Shown here: in pieces, positions 24,874-34,196 of the stretch
How the letters are laid out: each line of letters begins with the position of its first letter
How positions within the stretch are numbered: position 1 is the first letter of the stretch
Assembly: GCA_049318625.1 (NCBI GenBank)
Contig: JBMOGA010000001.1
Coordinates: forward strand, 164,632-228,631
From: JBMOGA01 sp049318625
GTDB taxonomy: Bacteria > Pseudomonadota > Alphaproteobacteria > Rhizobiales > Hyphomicrobiaceae
DNA length: 64,000 nt
Direction of reading: 5' to 3'
Position numbers and translations under genes: made by a program
Notes under the pieces: model-generated
Databases searched by the model: none
What the model was told of the DNA's origin: nothing
The model's input: only the letters and a program-made list of their open reading frames with translations

Positions 24874-25668
24874 ATGAGGTTCGGTGGCCCACTGGTCTGC
24901 GCTCTCGTTCTCGCGCTGTCGGCCGGCGGGTGCGCGGACGGGCTGATGCCCGGTGCGTCATCGGACATTGCGGCTGGCGCGGCGCAAGCCGAAGGGCCGC
25001 CGGCGAGCGGCGGCGCCAAGGTTGCGTTCAATCCGTTCTCGATGTCTTCGGAGACCGACGCGCCGACGCGGGAGGTGATCGCCAACCCGACGCTCGACGA
25101 GGTGTTGAAGCCGGGACCGCTGCCCGAAATGTCGATCGGCCGGGCCGACGCGCCGGTGACGATCATCAAATACATGTCGCTGACCTGCCCCTATTGCCGG
25201 CAGTTCCAGCTCGAGACATATCCCGAGTTGAAGCGCACCTACATCGACACGGGCAAGGTGCGGCTGATCCTGCGGGAGTTCCCGATCGGCTTCCAATCGG
25301 GAGCGGCGACGATCGCGTTGCGCTGCGCCAAACCGGAGAAGTACTTCGACCTCTACGGCAAGTTCCTGGCGCAGCAGGCGGTGTGGGTGAGCCAAGAAGT
25401 CCGTTACGACCCGATTCTGAAGGTGGCAAGCCAAGTGGGGATGACTCGCGCGGACTTTGACGCCTGCCGGCAGAATCAAGCCATGATCGACGGGCTCAAG
25501 TGGGTCAAGGACCGCGGACGGACGCTCGGCGTCATCGGTACGCCGAATTTCTTCGTCAACGGCCGGCTCATCAAGAGCCAGCTCGGGATGAAGGAGATCC
25601 GCGAACTGGTCGAGCCGGTGCTGGCCAATGCCCCGGCCGGCGGCCCGGCTGCCGTGACCCGTCGCTGA
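24874..25668 (+). CDS. DsbA-family lipoprotein (CPYC)
   Basis: 264 residues. A lipoprotein signal (LALSAGGC, lipid Cys20) is followed by a flexible linker to about 75, then the thioredoxin fold. The active site is C105-P-Y-C108 and the cis-Pro is in GVIGTPNFF. It is a paralog of the gene just upstream; both share motifs such as DTGKVR and REFP. One would be soluble in the periplasm and one membrane-tethered, which suggests divided roles. smc follows after 52 bases. Confidence 0.88.
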   Translation: MRFGGPLVCALVLALSAGGCADGLMPGASSDIAAGAAQAEGPPASGGAKVAFNPFSMSSETDAPTREVIANPTLDEVLKPGPLPEMSIGRADAPVTIIKYMSLTCPYCRQFQLETYPELKRTYIDTGKVRLILREFPIGFQSGAATIALRCAKPEKYFDLYGKFLAQQAVWVSQEVRYDPILKVASQVGMTRADFDACRQNQAMIDGLKWVKDRGRTLGVIGTPNFFVNGRLIKSQLGMKEIRELVEPVLANAPAGGPAAVTRR

Positions 25669-25720
25669 GATCGACCGCTCGCGCCGTCTGCGGAACGGAG
25701 CCTCGGGAGTCGCGGCACGC

Positions 25721-28700
25721 ATGCACATCACCCGTCTGAGACTGCTCGGATTCAAATCCTTCGTCGAGCCGACCGAGCTGGTCGTCGAGCGGGGGCTGAC
25801 CGGCGTCGTCGGACCCAACGGGTGCGGAAAGTCGAACCTCCTCGAAGCGCTCCGCTGGGTGATGGGCGAGACCTCGCACAAGTCCATGCGCGCCGCAGCG
25901 ATGGACGACGTGATCTTCGCTGGCACGACGACGCGGCCGTCGCGGAACGCAGCGGAGGTCACCATTCTGATCGACAACAGCCGCCGGCTCGCCCCGGCCG
26001 GGTTCAACGACTCCGACGTCATCGAGATCACGCGGCGGATCGAGCGCGAGGCTGGATCCAGCTACCGCATCAACAGCCGCGAGGCGCGCGCCCGCGACAT
26101 CAAGATCCTGTTCGAGGATGCCGCGACTGGTGCCCGTTCGCCGGCGCTGGTCCGCCAGGGCCAGATCGCCGAGATCGTCAACGCCAAGCCGGAGCAGCGC
26201 CGCCGCATCCTCGAGGATGCCGCGGGCGTGGCCGGCCTGCACACGCGGCGTCACGAGGCGGAACTGCGGCTCAAGGGCGCCGAAGGGAACCTCGCGCGGA
26301 TCGGCGACATCCTGGGCCAGCTCGGCTCGCAGCTCGAGAGCCTGAAGCGCCAGGCGCGGCAGGCGAAGCGTTATCGTGAGATCTCGGACGATATCCGCAA
26401 GGCGGAGGCGTTGCTCGCTCACCTCGCGTGGGCGGAAGCGCAGGGCGACGTGGCCACCCAGGAGCGGGCGCTGGAGGAGGCCCTGGTCAAACTCGGCCTC
26501 GCCGTCGAGGCCGAGGCGCGCTGCGTCAAGGCGGAGAGCCGGGTCGCCGAAGACCTGCCGTCGTGCCGCGACGAAGAAATGAAGCGCAGCGCCGTACTCG
26601 CGCGGCTGAAAATCGAGCGTGACACGTTCGAGCGTGATGCAGCCAAAGCTGTAGAACGGATCGCCGAACTCACCGCCCGGGCGGGCCAGCTCGAGGCGGA
26701 TCGCTTGCGCGAAGAGACTGCGGCCGAAGAGGCCGCCGAGACGCTGAGCCGGCTCGAGGCGGAATCGCTCGAGATCCAATCGGCCGAGGTTGAGGGAGGG
26801 GCGGGCGAGGCCCTGGCGGAGCGAGCGCGGACCGCGGAGGCGCAGCTTGCGACGGCCGAGCACGAGCTCAAGACGCTGACGGCGCAGGCGTTCGAAACGG
26901 AAGCGCGGCGCCGGAGCCTTGCGGCGGGACTTGCCGAGCGCCGGCAACTGGCCGAGCGGCTGGCGCGGCAGGCGCAGCAGGTCGAGACGCAGCGCCGCGA
27001 GGCCGTGGCGCGCACACCGGCCGCCGTGCACCATCAGGAGGCGCAGGGCAACCTCGAGCGCCGCGTCAGCGAACTGGCGGGGCTGGAGGCCGCGACGCCG
27101 GAAGCCGAACTGGCGCTCAAGCAGGCGCGCGAGCAACTGGGCGAGCGCCGCCGCACCCTGGAACAGGCCCGCCTGGAATCCAGCACACTGAAGACCGAGC
27201 GCGATACGCTGGCGCGGATGCTGCGGCCGCCAGGCGGCAACGGCTATCCTCCGGTCGTCGACGTGGTCGAGGTCGAGCCCGGATTCGAGGCGGCACTGGC
27301 GGCGGCGCTCGGCGAGGACCTCGACGCGGCGGTGCTCCCCGAGGCGCCGATGCACTGGCGAATCGTGCAGACTTCACGGCCCGACCCGGCCCTGCCGACC
27401 GGCCTCGTACCGCTCGGCGCCAAGGTCAAGGCGCCGGCCGAACTGGCGCGCCGGCTGGCCCAGATCGGGCTCGTCACGCGCGAGCAGGGCCTGATGCTGC
27501 AGGCGGCCTTGCGGCCGGGCCAGCGACTCGTCTCGATCGAGGGCGACCTGTGGCGTTGGGACGGCTTCGTCGCGGCGGCCGATGCGCCGAGCGCGGCCGC
27601 GCAGCGCCTCGCCGGTCGGAACCGACTGCATACGCTGGACCGGCGGGTGCGCTCGGCCGAGGCCAAGCTCGAAACAGCTGCCGTGCTCGAACGCGAGACG
27701 GTGGAGGCGCTGTCGCGCGCAGAAACCGAGGATCGCATCCTGCGGCAGCGGTGGCGGGACGGCCAGGCCGAGCTGGCGAAGGCGCGCGAGGCGCTCGGCG
27801 TCATCGAGCGGGCCGCCAAGGAGGCCGACTCCCGGCTGGCCCAGCTCGACGAAGCCCGGGCCGATGCAGAGGAAGCGCTGGTCGACGCCCAGGAGAAGGT
27901 CGCCGAATCGGAAATGGCCCTGGCCGAACTCGACATCGCCGACGATCTGTCCCCGGACATCGAGGCTGCCCAGACGCGCGTCACGCATGCCCGGGAGGCC
28001 GTGTCCGCGCTGCGGGCGGCGGCCGCCGCCGCCGAGCGGGAGCGCGAAATCAAGCGGCAGCGCGCCGACGGCCTGAAGTCGGAGCTGGAACGATGGACCG
28101 CGCGTCAGCGCAGCGCGCTGCAGCAGGTGGCGACGCTCGGTGCGCGCCTCGAACAAACCCAGCGCGAGATCGGAGAAAGCGCGGTCGATCCCGAGGCGAT
28201 CGCGGAGCGGCGCAATCGGCTGATGGACGCGCTCGCTGTCGCGGAGACCGAGCGGCAGGGGGCCGCCGACGCGCTCGCCGCAACGGAGACGGCTCTGCGC
28301 GAAGCCAGCCAGGCCCTGCGGGCGGCGCAGGCGGCGGTGATGGCGGAGCGGGAGGCGCGAGCCCGGCTCGAGACGCGGCTCGAGAACGCACGCGAGAAGC
28401 GCAGCGAGGAAGCGCGCAAGATCCGCCAGAACATCGGCATCGCGCCCGAGGGCTGCCTGGCGGTCGCCGGGCTCGGGCCGGACGCGCCGCTGCCGCCGCT
28501 CGCCGATGTCGACCGGCAGCTCGCACGGCTCAAGTCCGACCGCGAGCGTCTCGGTGGTGTCAACTTGCAGGCGGCGGACGAACTGGCCGCGTTGCAGGGC
28601 CAGTTCGATACGCTCGAAAAGGAGCGCGGCGATGTCGAGGAGGCGATCGCCAAGTTGCGCGGCGGTATCGCCCAACTCAACCGCGAAGGCCGGCGACGGC

Positions 28701-29176
28701 TGATGGAAGCTTTCACAATCGTCGACGGCCACTTCCAGCGGCTGTTCGCGACGCTGTTCGGCGGCGGCGAGGCCCGCCTCGAGATGATCGAGGGTGAGGA
28801 TCCCCTCGAAGGCGGTCTCGAAATCATCGCCAAGCCGCCCGGAAAGAAGCCGGCGACGCTGTCGCTGCTGTCCGGCGGCGAGCAGACACTGACCGCGCTT
28901 TCGCTGATCTTCGCCGTGTTCCTAACCAACCCTTCGCCGATCTGCGTTCTGGACGAAGTGGATGCGCCTCTCGACGATGCCAACGTCGATCGCTTCTGCA
29001 CGCTGATGGAGCGGATGGCGGAAGAGACCGAAACGCGGTTCCTCGTGATCACCCATCACCCGATGACGATGGCGCGGATGCACCGCCTGTTTGGTGTAAC
29101 GATGGCCGAGCGCGGTGTCAGTCAGCTCGTGTCGGTCGATCTCTCGACGGCCGAGCGCTTCAGGGAAGCGAGCTGA
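25721..29176 (+). CDS. smc: Chromosome segregation protein SMC
   Basis: 1151 residues, the usual length. The Walker A is GPNGCGKS at 31-38. Two long coiled coils (about 170-500 and 660-1000) flank a hinge near 510-650 (PVVDVVEVEPGFEAALAAAL). The ABC signature is LSGGEQ at 1050-1055 and the Walker B lies just before DEVDAPLD from 1078. It entraps DNA and compacts the nucleoid with ScpA and ScpB, which are not in the window. The 3' end overlaps the convergent FGE-like gene by 17 bases. Confidence 0.96.
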   Translation: MHITRLRLLGFKSFVEPTELVVERGLTGVVGPNGCGKSNLLEALRWVMGETSHKSMRAAAMDDVIFAGTTTRPSRNAAEVTILIDNSRRLAPAGFNDSDVIEITRRIEREAGSSYRINSREARARDIKILFEDAATGARSPALVRQGQIAEIVNAKPEQRRRILEDAAGVAGLHTRRHEAELRLKGAEGNLARIGDILGQLGSQLESLKRQARQAKRYREISDDIRKAEALLAHLAWAEAQGDVATQERALEEALVKLGLAVEAEARCVKAESRVAEDLPSCRDEEMKRSAVLARLKIERDTFERDAAKAVERIAELTARAGQLEADRLREETAAEEAAETLSRLEAESLEIQSAEVEGGAGEALAERARTAEAQLATAEHELKTLTAQAFETEARRRSLAAGLAERRQLAERLARQAQQVETQRREAVARTPAAVHHQEAQGNLERRVSELAGLEAATPEAELALKQAREQLGERRRTLEQARLESSTLKTERDTLARMLRPPGGNGYPPVVDVVEVEPGFEAALAAALGEDLDAAVLPEAPMHWRIVQTSRPDPALPTGLVPLGAKVKAPAELARRLAQIGLVTREQGLMLQAALRPGQRLVSIEGDLWRWDGFVAAADAPSAAAQRLAGRNRLHTLDRRVRSAEAKLETAAVLERETVEALSRAETEDRILRQRWRDGQAELAKAREALGVIERAAKEADSRLAQLDEARADAEEALVDAQEKVAESEMALAELDIADDLSPDIEAAQTRVTHAREAVSALRAAAAAAEREREIKRQRADGLKSELERWTARQRSALQQVATLGARLEQTQREIGESAVDPEAIAERRNRLMDALAVAETERQGAADALAATETALREASQALRAAQAAVMAEREARARLETRLENAREKRSEEARKIRQNIGIAPEGCLAVAGLGPDAPLPPLADVDRQLARLKSDRERLGGVNLQAADELAALQGQFDTLEKERGDVEEAIAKLRGGIAQLNREGRRRLMEAFTIVDGHFQRLFATLFGGGEARLEMIEGEDPLEGGLEIIAKPPGKKPATLSLLSGGEQTLTALSLIFAVFLTNPSPICVLDEVDAPLDDANVDRFCTLMERMAEETETRFLVITHHPMTMARMHRLFGVTMAERGVSQLVSVDLSTAERFREAS

Positions 29177-29960
29177 ACGCCCGCCACAAGCGGTTCAGCA
29201 GGTTGTCTTCGGCGGCCACCTCGCTGTCGCTCAGCGACCGCGCGACACGAAAGCCGAGATCGTTCGAGGGGCGGGCGCCGAGCCGGCTTGCCGCGCTGTC
29301 GGACGTCCCCAGCTCGCGGCTGGTCGGCAGGCGGTAGGTCTGTCCGGTCTCGCGGGACAGCCACGCGACGAACGCCTGGGCGTCGGCCCGCGTGACACAG
29401 ACGACCGGATCGGCCGCGTCCTGGGCAAAACCGGGGGACCGCCAGTCGGTGGATGCATCAAATCCCTGTTCGGTCCAGCAACCGCCGCTGACGCGATGAC
29501 CGGTCGCATCGAGGAAGCGCTGGAACTCGGCGCGGCTGATCTCGCGAACGGACACCGCGACGGGTCTGACATTGCCGGGTCCGGCAGTCCGCGCCGTTGC
29601 CGGGACGATGCCGAGCTGCGGACACCAGGCGCAATCGGCCAGCCCACGTCCTTCGGCCTTCGCCCAACGGCGGTCGCCCTGGATCTGCGCCACCGCCTCG
29701 ATAAGTCCAACGGCAGTGGGTGCCGCCGTGGGCCGGGTCTTGGCAGCGGCCGAGGGGCCGGCAAGGGGCGAATCGAGCATCAACGCGACGGCCGAGCACA
29801 AACTCAGTGCGGCGACTGTGAGTGTCAGCCTGACGCTTGCCTGGGCGCGGCCGCTCTCGAGCGCCACCGCGAGGGTGCCGAGCAAACCGACCAGCGTTGC
29901 GAGAAGAAAGGCTGCCGCCAGCATCACCGGACGCCCATGAACCATTCGTCGACGGATCAT
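29160..29960 (-). CDS. Membrane-anchored FGE-sulfatase (SUMF1)-like protein, shortened
   Basis: Up to 266 residues. Two N-terminal hydrophobic segments (about 12-35 and 43-65) precede a domain resembling formylglycine-generating enzymes: VSVREISRAEFQRFLDATGH, then PVVCVTRADAQAFVAWLS, then YRLPTSRELG and the closing DLGFRVARS. The central segment (EWEYAARGG to the GNVWEW region) that normally lies between the last two is missing, so the copper-binding cysteine pair cannot be placed. It is probably a non-catalytic relative. The start could also be ATG 29945 or 29924. It overlaps the end of smc convergently. Confidence 0.65.
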   Translation of the reverse strand: MIRRRMVHGRPVMLAAAFLLATLVGLLGTLAVALESGRAQASVRLTLTVAALSLCSAVALMLDSPLAGPSAAAKTRPTAAPTAVGLIEAVAQIQGDRRWAKAEGRGLADCAWCPQLGIVPATARTAGPGNVRPVAVSVREISRAEFQRFLDATGHRVSGGCWTEQGFDASTDWRSPGFAQDAADPVVCVTRADAQAFVAWLSRETGQTYRLPTSRELGTSDSAASRLGARPSNDLGFRVARSLSDSEVAAEDNLLNRLWRAFSSLP

Positions 29961-30275
29961 GCGCGCAAATCCTATCCGGCTCGTTGCGGGCCGCCGATCT
30001 GCTTTTTAGAATGGGAAACAATGCGTTAATATGAAGGTTGCGAAGCGTCTGGCCCGCTTCGCGGTCGGCTGGCGCGGCCAAGGCCTCTCGGTGGCCGAAG
30101 GCGGTCCCGACCCGCCGGCGCGCAGCCGCCGAGACTGCGCGGTTTCGCCGTACCCCTGTCGACTTTGATAGCACTTCAGTCATTCTTGACACCCCTGCCC
30201 CCCCTATCTAGGTTGCGCGCAAATTCACGGCCTTCCGCGACGAGCGGCAACCCAGTGCGTCGGAACGTATGACCG
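29961..30275. other. Intergenic region before the F0 operon
   Basis: No credible gene is seen on either strand. The right part holds the F0 promoter. The middle is GC-rich with small inverted repeats (around 30030-30170) and no recognisable RNA. Confidence 0.5.
30186..30214 (+). promoter_or_regulatory. Sigma-70 type promoter for the F0 operon
   Basis: A perfect TTGACA at 30186-30191, a 17-base spacer, and TAGGTT at 30209-30214. It lies about 60 bases upstream of atpI. Confidence 0.5.
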
Positions 30276-30680
30276 ATGGCAAATCCGGATGACGACCTCG
30301 GCTCACGGCGAGGGCAAATCACTCCGGCCGATCGGGATGCGATCCGCAATCGCGCCTCCAGCCTCGGTGACAAAATCGCCGGAGCCAAGGCGAAGTGGGA
30401 GCCGCCTGCCTCCGAGACCGCCCGCAAGGGTGAATCTTACGGGCAAGCCTTCAAGATGGCGATCGAGCTCGTCGTCGGCGTCGTGGTTGGTGGGGGTATC
30501 GGCTGGGCGCTCGACAGTGTACTCGGGTCGAAACCCTGGCTGATGATCGTGTTCTTCTTCCTGGGTTTCGCGGGCGGCCTTCTGAACGTCGTCCGCGCCG
30601 CCCAGAGATTGCAGCGTAAGGCGGAACTCGCGCAGCGAGAATCGCAGGCAGTCCGAGACGACGACGCGTTGGACCGATAG
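30276..30680 (+). CDS. atpI: ATP synthase accessory protein AtpI
   Basis: 134 residues. A charged cytoplasmic N-terminus (1-65) is followed by two transmembrane helices (about 68-88 and 90-110) containing VVVGGGIGWALDSVLGSKPWLMI, the conserved AtpI core. AtpI helps assemble the c-ring and may assist magnesium uptake. It is the first gene of the F0 operon and lies 11 bases before atpB. In alphaproteobacteria F0 and F1 genes are in separate operons, as seen here where F1 genes are absent. Confidence 0.92.
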   Translation: MANPDDDLGSRRGQITPADRDAIRNRASSLGDKIAGAKAKWEPPASETARKGESYGQAFKMAIELVVGVVVGGGIGWALDSVLGSKPWLMIVFFFLGFAGGLLNVVRAAQRLQRKAELAQRESQAVRDDDALDR

Positions 30681-30691
30681 GGGCGGGAACG

Positions 30692-31441
30692 GTGGCAGCA
30701 GGCGCAGACGGTGGGCATGGCCCCATGCACCAGTTCGAGATCGTCAGGTGGGCGCACCTGAAGCTCTTCGGGTTGGATGCTTCCTTCACGAACGCATCGT
30801 TCTACATGGTTCTCGCGGTCGTGCTGGTCACGAGTTTCCTGGTGTTGTCGGTGCGCGGACGCGCGCTTGTCCCGACGCGCTCTCAATCCGTCGCCGAACT
30901 CCTCTACGAGTTCGTGGCGAAGATGGTGCGCCAGAACGTCGGTCACGAAGGCATGAAGTACTTCCCCTTCGTGTTCACGCTGTTCATTTTCATCCTGGCG
31001 CTCAACATGCTGGGCATGATCCCCGGCACGTTCACGGTCACCAGCCACATCATCGTGACGTTCGCGCTGGCCGCGACGGTGTTCGTGGTGGTCACGGCGA
31101 TCGGATTTGCCCGTCACGGCCTCGGCTACCTGAAGTTGTTCGTGCCGGATGGCGTGCCGTTCTGGCTGATGCCGCTGATCGTGCCGATCGAGCTGATTTC
31201 CTATCTCATTCGCCCCATCAGCCTTTCGGTTCGCTTGTTCGCGAACATGATGGCCGGGCACACGATGCTCAAAGTCTTCGCCGGGTTCGCGGTGAGCCTT
31301 CCGGTGGTCGCCAAGATCGCGCCGGTGCTGTTCACGGTCGCGTTCACGGGTCTCGAATTCGTCGTTGCGTTCCTGCAGGCCTTCATCTTCACGGTGCTGA
31401 CCTGCATCTACCTCAACGACGCGGTCAACATGCACCACTGA
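30692..31441 (+). CDS. atpB: ATP synthase F0 subunit a
   Basis: 249 residues with five or six membrane helices. The essential stator arginine is Arg181 in LSVRLFANMMAGH, facing the c-ring glutamate. The conserved ending AFIFTVLTCIYLND is intact. It forms the proton half-channels. It starts with GTG 30692, preceded by GGGCGGGA; an internal ATG at 30725 is too late for the family. The subunit c gene follows. Confidence 0.96.
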   Translation: MAAGADGGHGPMHQFEIVRWAHLKLFGLDASFTNASFYMVLAVVLVTSFLVLSVRGRALVPTRSQSVAELLYEFVAKMVRQNVGHEGMKYFPFVFTLFIFILALNMLGMIPGTFTVTSHIIVTFALAATVFVVVTAIGFARHGLGYLKLFVPDGVPFWLMPLIVPIELISYLIRPISLSVRLFANMMAGHTMLKVFAGFAVSLPVVAKIAPVLFTVAFTGLEFVVAFLQAFIFTVLTCIYLNDAVNMHH

Positions 31442-31502
31442 GCCCCTCGGGGCCCGAGCGGTTCATCCTCTCCACAGCTTGAACGTAAAAGGAGCCATCG
31501 TC

Positions 31503-31727
31503 ATGGACGCTAATGCTGCGAAGTACATCGGTGCCGGTCTTGCCTGCTTCGCCCTCATCGGCGCTGGTATCGGCATCGGCAACATCTTCGGCAACTACCT
31601 GTCGGGCGCCCTGCGCAACCCGTCGGCGGCTGCCGGTCAGTTCACCAACCTGCTGATCGGCTTCGCTCTTGCCGAAGCGACCGGCCTGTTCGGCCTGTTG
31701 ATCGCCCTCATCATCCTGTTCAGCTGA
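31503..31727 (+). CDS. atpE: ATP synthase F0 subunit c
   Basis: 74 residues, two transmembrane helices joined by a polar loop (RNPSAAAGQ). The glycine-rich first helix (GAGIGIGNIFG) packs the ring. The proton carrier is Glu58 in GFALAEATGLFG. ATG 31503 is chosen because AAAAGGAG lies about 10 bases upstream, and it gives the standard length. A TTG 24 bases earlier is in frame but would sit on the ribosome site. Confidence 0.96.
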   Translation: MDANAAKYIGAGLACFALIGAGIGIGNIFGNYLSGALRNPSAAAGQFTNLLIGFALAEATGLFGLLIALIILFS

Positions 31728-31800
31728 TCCCTGGTGCCGCTCCGGTGGCCTTCACGGTCGCCGGAGCGAGTCGCCTCCACCCCACTCTCCGGAGACCGTC

Positions 31801-32337
31801 ATGCTCTTTAGCCTGACCGTACTCGCTGCGGGCGCGGCGGAAGCCGCCAAGGGTGGTCTGCCACAGCTGCACGCCCCGGACTTCGCTCCCCAGCTGATCT
31901 GGCTGATGATTACGTTCGGTGCTCTCTACGTGCTGATGTCGCGGGTCGCCCTTCCGGGCATCGCCGAGGTGCTCGACGAGCGCCAGAACAGAATCCAGCG
32001 CGATCTCGGCGAAGCTGAGCGTCTCAAGTCAGAGACCGAGCGCGCGCTTGCGGCCTACGAGCAGGCGCTTGCGGAAGCGCGCGCCAAGGCGCAGACGATC
32101 GCCCGTGACACCCGCGACAAGCTGGCGTCCGAGGTCGACGAGGAACGCCGCCGCGTGGAGACGGTCATCGCCGCCAAGCTGGTGGAAGCCGAGCGCCGGG
32201 TCGGGGAGACGAAGTCCGCCGCCCTTGCTCGGGTGAACGACGTCGCCGCCGAGACCGTCGGTGCCATCGTCAACAAGGTTTCGGGGCTCGAGATCACGGC
32301 CGACGAGGTTCGTTCGGCCCTGGCATCGCGCACGTAG
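31801..32337 (+). CDS. atpG: ATP synthase F0 subunit b' (second b-type stator subunit)
   Basis: 178 residues. A short N-terminus and one membrane helix (about 32-52) precede a long charged coiled coil (DERQNRIQRDLGEAERLKSE onward). Alphaproteobacteria and photosynthetic lineages use a b/b' heterodimer as peripheral stalk, and this is the b' type, placed before the b gene. It holds F1 still against rotation. The atpF stator gene follows after 9 bases. Confidence 0.93.
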   Translation: MLFSLTVLAAGAAEAAKGGLPQLHAPDFAPQLIWLMITFGALYVLMSRVALPGIAEVLDERQNRIQRDLGEAERLKSETERALAAYEQALAEARAKAQTIARDTRDKLASEVDEERRRVETVIAAKLVEAERRVGETKSAALARVNDVAAETVGAIVNKVSGLEITADEVRSALASRT

Positions 32338-32346
32338 GAGAACGTC

Positions 32347-32838
32347 ATGCTGTCGCCGTCGATGCCCGAGTTCTGGGTTGGCGTATCGTTCGTCCTCTTC
32401 CTCGCGCTGCTCGTGTACTACAAGGTACCGGGCCTGATCGCGAAGGCACTCGACGCGCGAGCCGACGAGATCCGCAAGGAACTCGACGAGGCGCGTCGCC
32501 TGCGCGAGGAGGCACAGCAGCTGCTGGCCGACTATCAGCGCAAGGCGCGGGAGGCCGAGGACGAAGCTGCTGCGATCGTCGATGACGCTCGCAAGACGGC
32601 CGAGGCGATGGCCGCCGAGACCCGCAACGCGCTCAAAGAGAGCCTGGAGCGTCGCACCAAGCTGGCCGAGGACAAGATCGCGCGGGCCGAGGTGCAGGCG
32701 GTCAACGAGGTTCGGTCGGCGGCTGTGGACACGTCGATCGCGGTGGCCGAACGTCTGCTCAAAGCCAAGCTGGTCGGTGAGCCCGGCGGCAAACTGATCG
32801 AGGACGGCATCCGCACGCTGGGATCGCGTCTCAACTGA
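32347..32838 (+). CDS. atpF: ATP synthase F0 subunit b
   Basis: 163 residues. A single N-terminal membrane helix (FWVGVSFVLFLALLVYY) leads into a coiled coil with heptad spacing (ELDEARRLREEAQQLLADYQ). It is the partner of the b' subunit in the peripheral stalk. It is the last gene of the F0 operon, and an intrinsic terminator lies 25 bases after the stop codon. Confidence 0.94.
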   Translation: MLSPSMPEFWVGVSFVLFLALLVYYKVPGLIAKALDARADEIRKELDEARRLREEAQQLLADYQRKAREAEDEAAAIVDDARKTAEAMAAETRNALKESLERRTKLAEDKIARAEVQAVNEVRSAAVDTSIAVAERLLKAKLVGEPGGKLIEDGIRTLGSRLN

Positions 32839-32863
32839 ACTTCGGCGGTTGTGCCAAGATCGG

Positions 32864-32890
32864 AAGGCCGGCTTTTTGCCGGCCTTTTTC
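32864..32890. terminator. Rho-independent terminator of the F0 operon
   Basis: AAGGCCGGC, a T5 loop, then GCCGGCCTT and a T-run. The 7-bp GC stem extends by A-T pairs on both sides. Reading leftward it can also end the convergent aminotransferase transcript. Confidence 0.92.
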
Positions 32891-32902
32891 GTTTGTCCGG
32901 CA

Positions 32903-34126
32903 TTACGCCAGCAGCTTGGCGATCCGCCGAATGCCCTCGGCGATGGTCGGTTCGTCGGCGCGCGAAAAACTGAGCCGGATCGTGTTGGCGCCTCGACCGT
33001 CGGCGAAGAAGGCGCCCCCCGGCACGAACGCAACACGCGCCTCCTCGACCGCACGGGCCAGCAATGCGGCGCCGTCCATCTCCTCCGGCAAAGTGACCCA
33101 GACGAACAGCCCGCCATCGGGGCTGGTCCACGTCACGCCCGGGGGCATGAACTGCGCAAGCGCCTCCAGCATCGCGTCCCGGCGCCGGCGATAGAGGCTG
33201 CAGGCCTTGTGCACCTGCGCGTCGTAGGCTCGGTGCACCAGATCAGCCATGACGATCTGGTTGATGACCGACACCGCCAGATCGGACGCCTGCTTGACCA
33301 GCACCAGCCGGCGGACGAGGGGCTTGGCCGCCGCGATCCAGCCGATGCGCAGCCCGGGGGCAATCGTCTTGGAGAAGGTGCCGCAGTAGATCACCCGGGA
33401 GGCATCGATCCCGCCCTTGGCCGCGCAATCGAGGGCGATCAGCGGCGGCACCTCCTCGCCGCCGTACCGCAGGGCGGCATAGGCGCCGTCCTCGATCACC
33501 GGCACGTCGAGTTCGTCGGCGAGGGCGAGCAGGCGGGTGCGCGCGTGGCGCGACAGCGTGAGGCCGGTCGGGTTGGCGAAGTCGGGCACGACGTAGGCGA
33601 ACTTCACCTGGCCCTCGGGTGCCGCGGCGGCGGCGCGGGTCCGGAAACTGTCCGGCGTGTCGTTGCCATCCTCGAGGCGGAGATGATCGTAGACCGGCTC
33701 GTAGGCAGAGAACGCCTGCAGCGCGCCGAGGTAGGTCGGCGCGGTGACCAGCGCCGTATCGCCGGGAGACAGCAGCATCTTGCCGAGGAAATCGAGCGCC
33801 TGCTGGCTGCCAGACGTGATGAGGATGTTGTCGGGATCGCAGGGCGCGCCGAGCCGGCCCATGTGCGCGGCGATCCACTGCCGCAGCGGGAGATAGCCCT
33901 CGCTGACCGAGTACTGGAGGGCGACCGCCGCGGCCTCGGGGCTGGCGAGTGCCGTCCCGTAGGCGTCGCGCGCGGCATCGACGGGGAACAATGCGGGATC
34001 GGGGATGCCACCTGCGAACGAGATGATGTCGGGCTGGTCGAGCAATTTCAGGAGTTCGCGGATCTCGGACGCCTTCATGCGCTCGGCGCGCCGGGCGAGG
34101 CGCGGCTCGTAGCCTTGGGACGGCAT
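32903..34126 (-). CDS. PLP-dependent aminotransferase, class I/II (2-aminoadipate / LysN type)
   Basis: About 407 residues (ATG 34126; ATG 34135 adds three). Fold type I aminotransferase: ISFAGGIPDPALFP near the N-terminus is typical of the LysN/KatII/MocR-like group. The cofactor Asp/Tyr region is in YVVPDFANPTG, and the PLP-binding lysine is in GTFSKTIAPGLRIGW. The family transaminates branched, aromatic or 2-aminoadipate substrates; the exact one is unknown. There is no DNA-binding domain, so it is an enzyme and not a MocR regulator. It lies 70 bases downstream of ribF on the same strand. Confidence 0.88.
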   Translation of the reverse strand: MPSQGYEPRLARRAERMKASEIRELLKLLDQPDIISFAGGIPDPALFPVDAARDAYGTALASPEAAAVALQYSVSEGYLPLRQWIAAHMGRLGAPCDPDNILITSGSQQALDFLGKMLLSPGDTALVTAPTYLGALQAFSAYEPVYDHLRLEDGNDTPDSFRTRAAAAAPEGQVKFAYVVPDFANPTGLTLSRHARTRLLALADELDVPVIEDGAYAALRYGGEEVPPLIALDCAAKGGIDASRVIYCGTFSKTIAPGLRIGWIAAAKPLVRRLVLVKQASDLAVSVINQIVMADLVHRAYDAQVHKACSLYRRRRDAMLEALAQFMPPGVTWTSPDGGLFVWVTLPEEMDGAALLARAVEEARVAFVPGGAFFADGRGANTIRLSFSRADEPTIAEGIRRIAKLLA

Positions 34127-34196
34127 GGTTCTCATTCTCCCCGGTTGCCCTGCCGGAACTTGTCAGCATTGCCGACCCTGTGACAAGGCATGCGGG

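Noticed and set aside
29115..30029. 304-codon plus-strand frame after smc
   Set aside because: It is antisense to the FGE-like gene, which has membrane segments and family motifs; the plus frame has neither.
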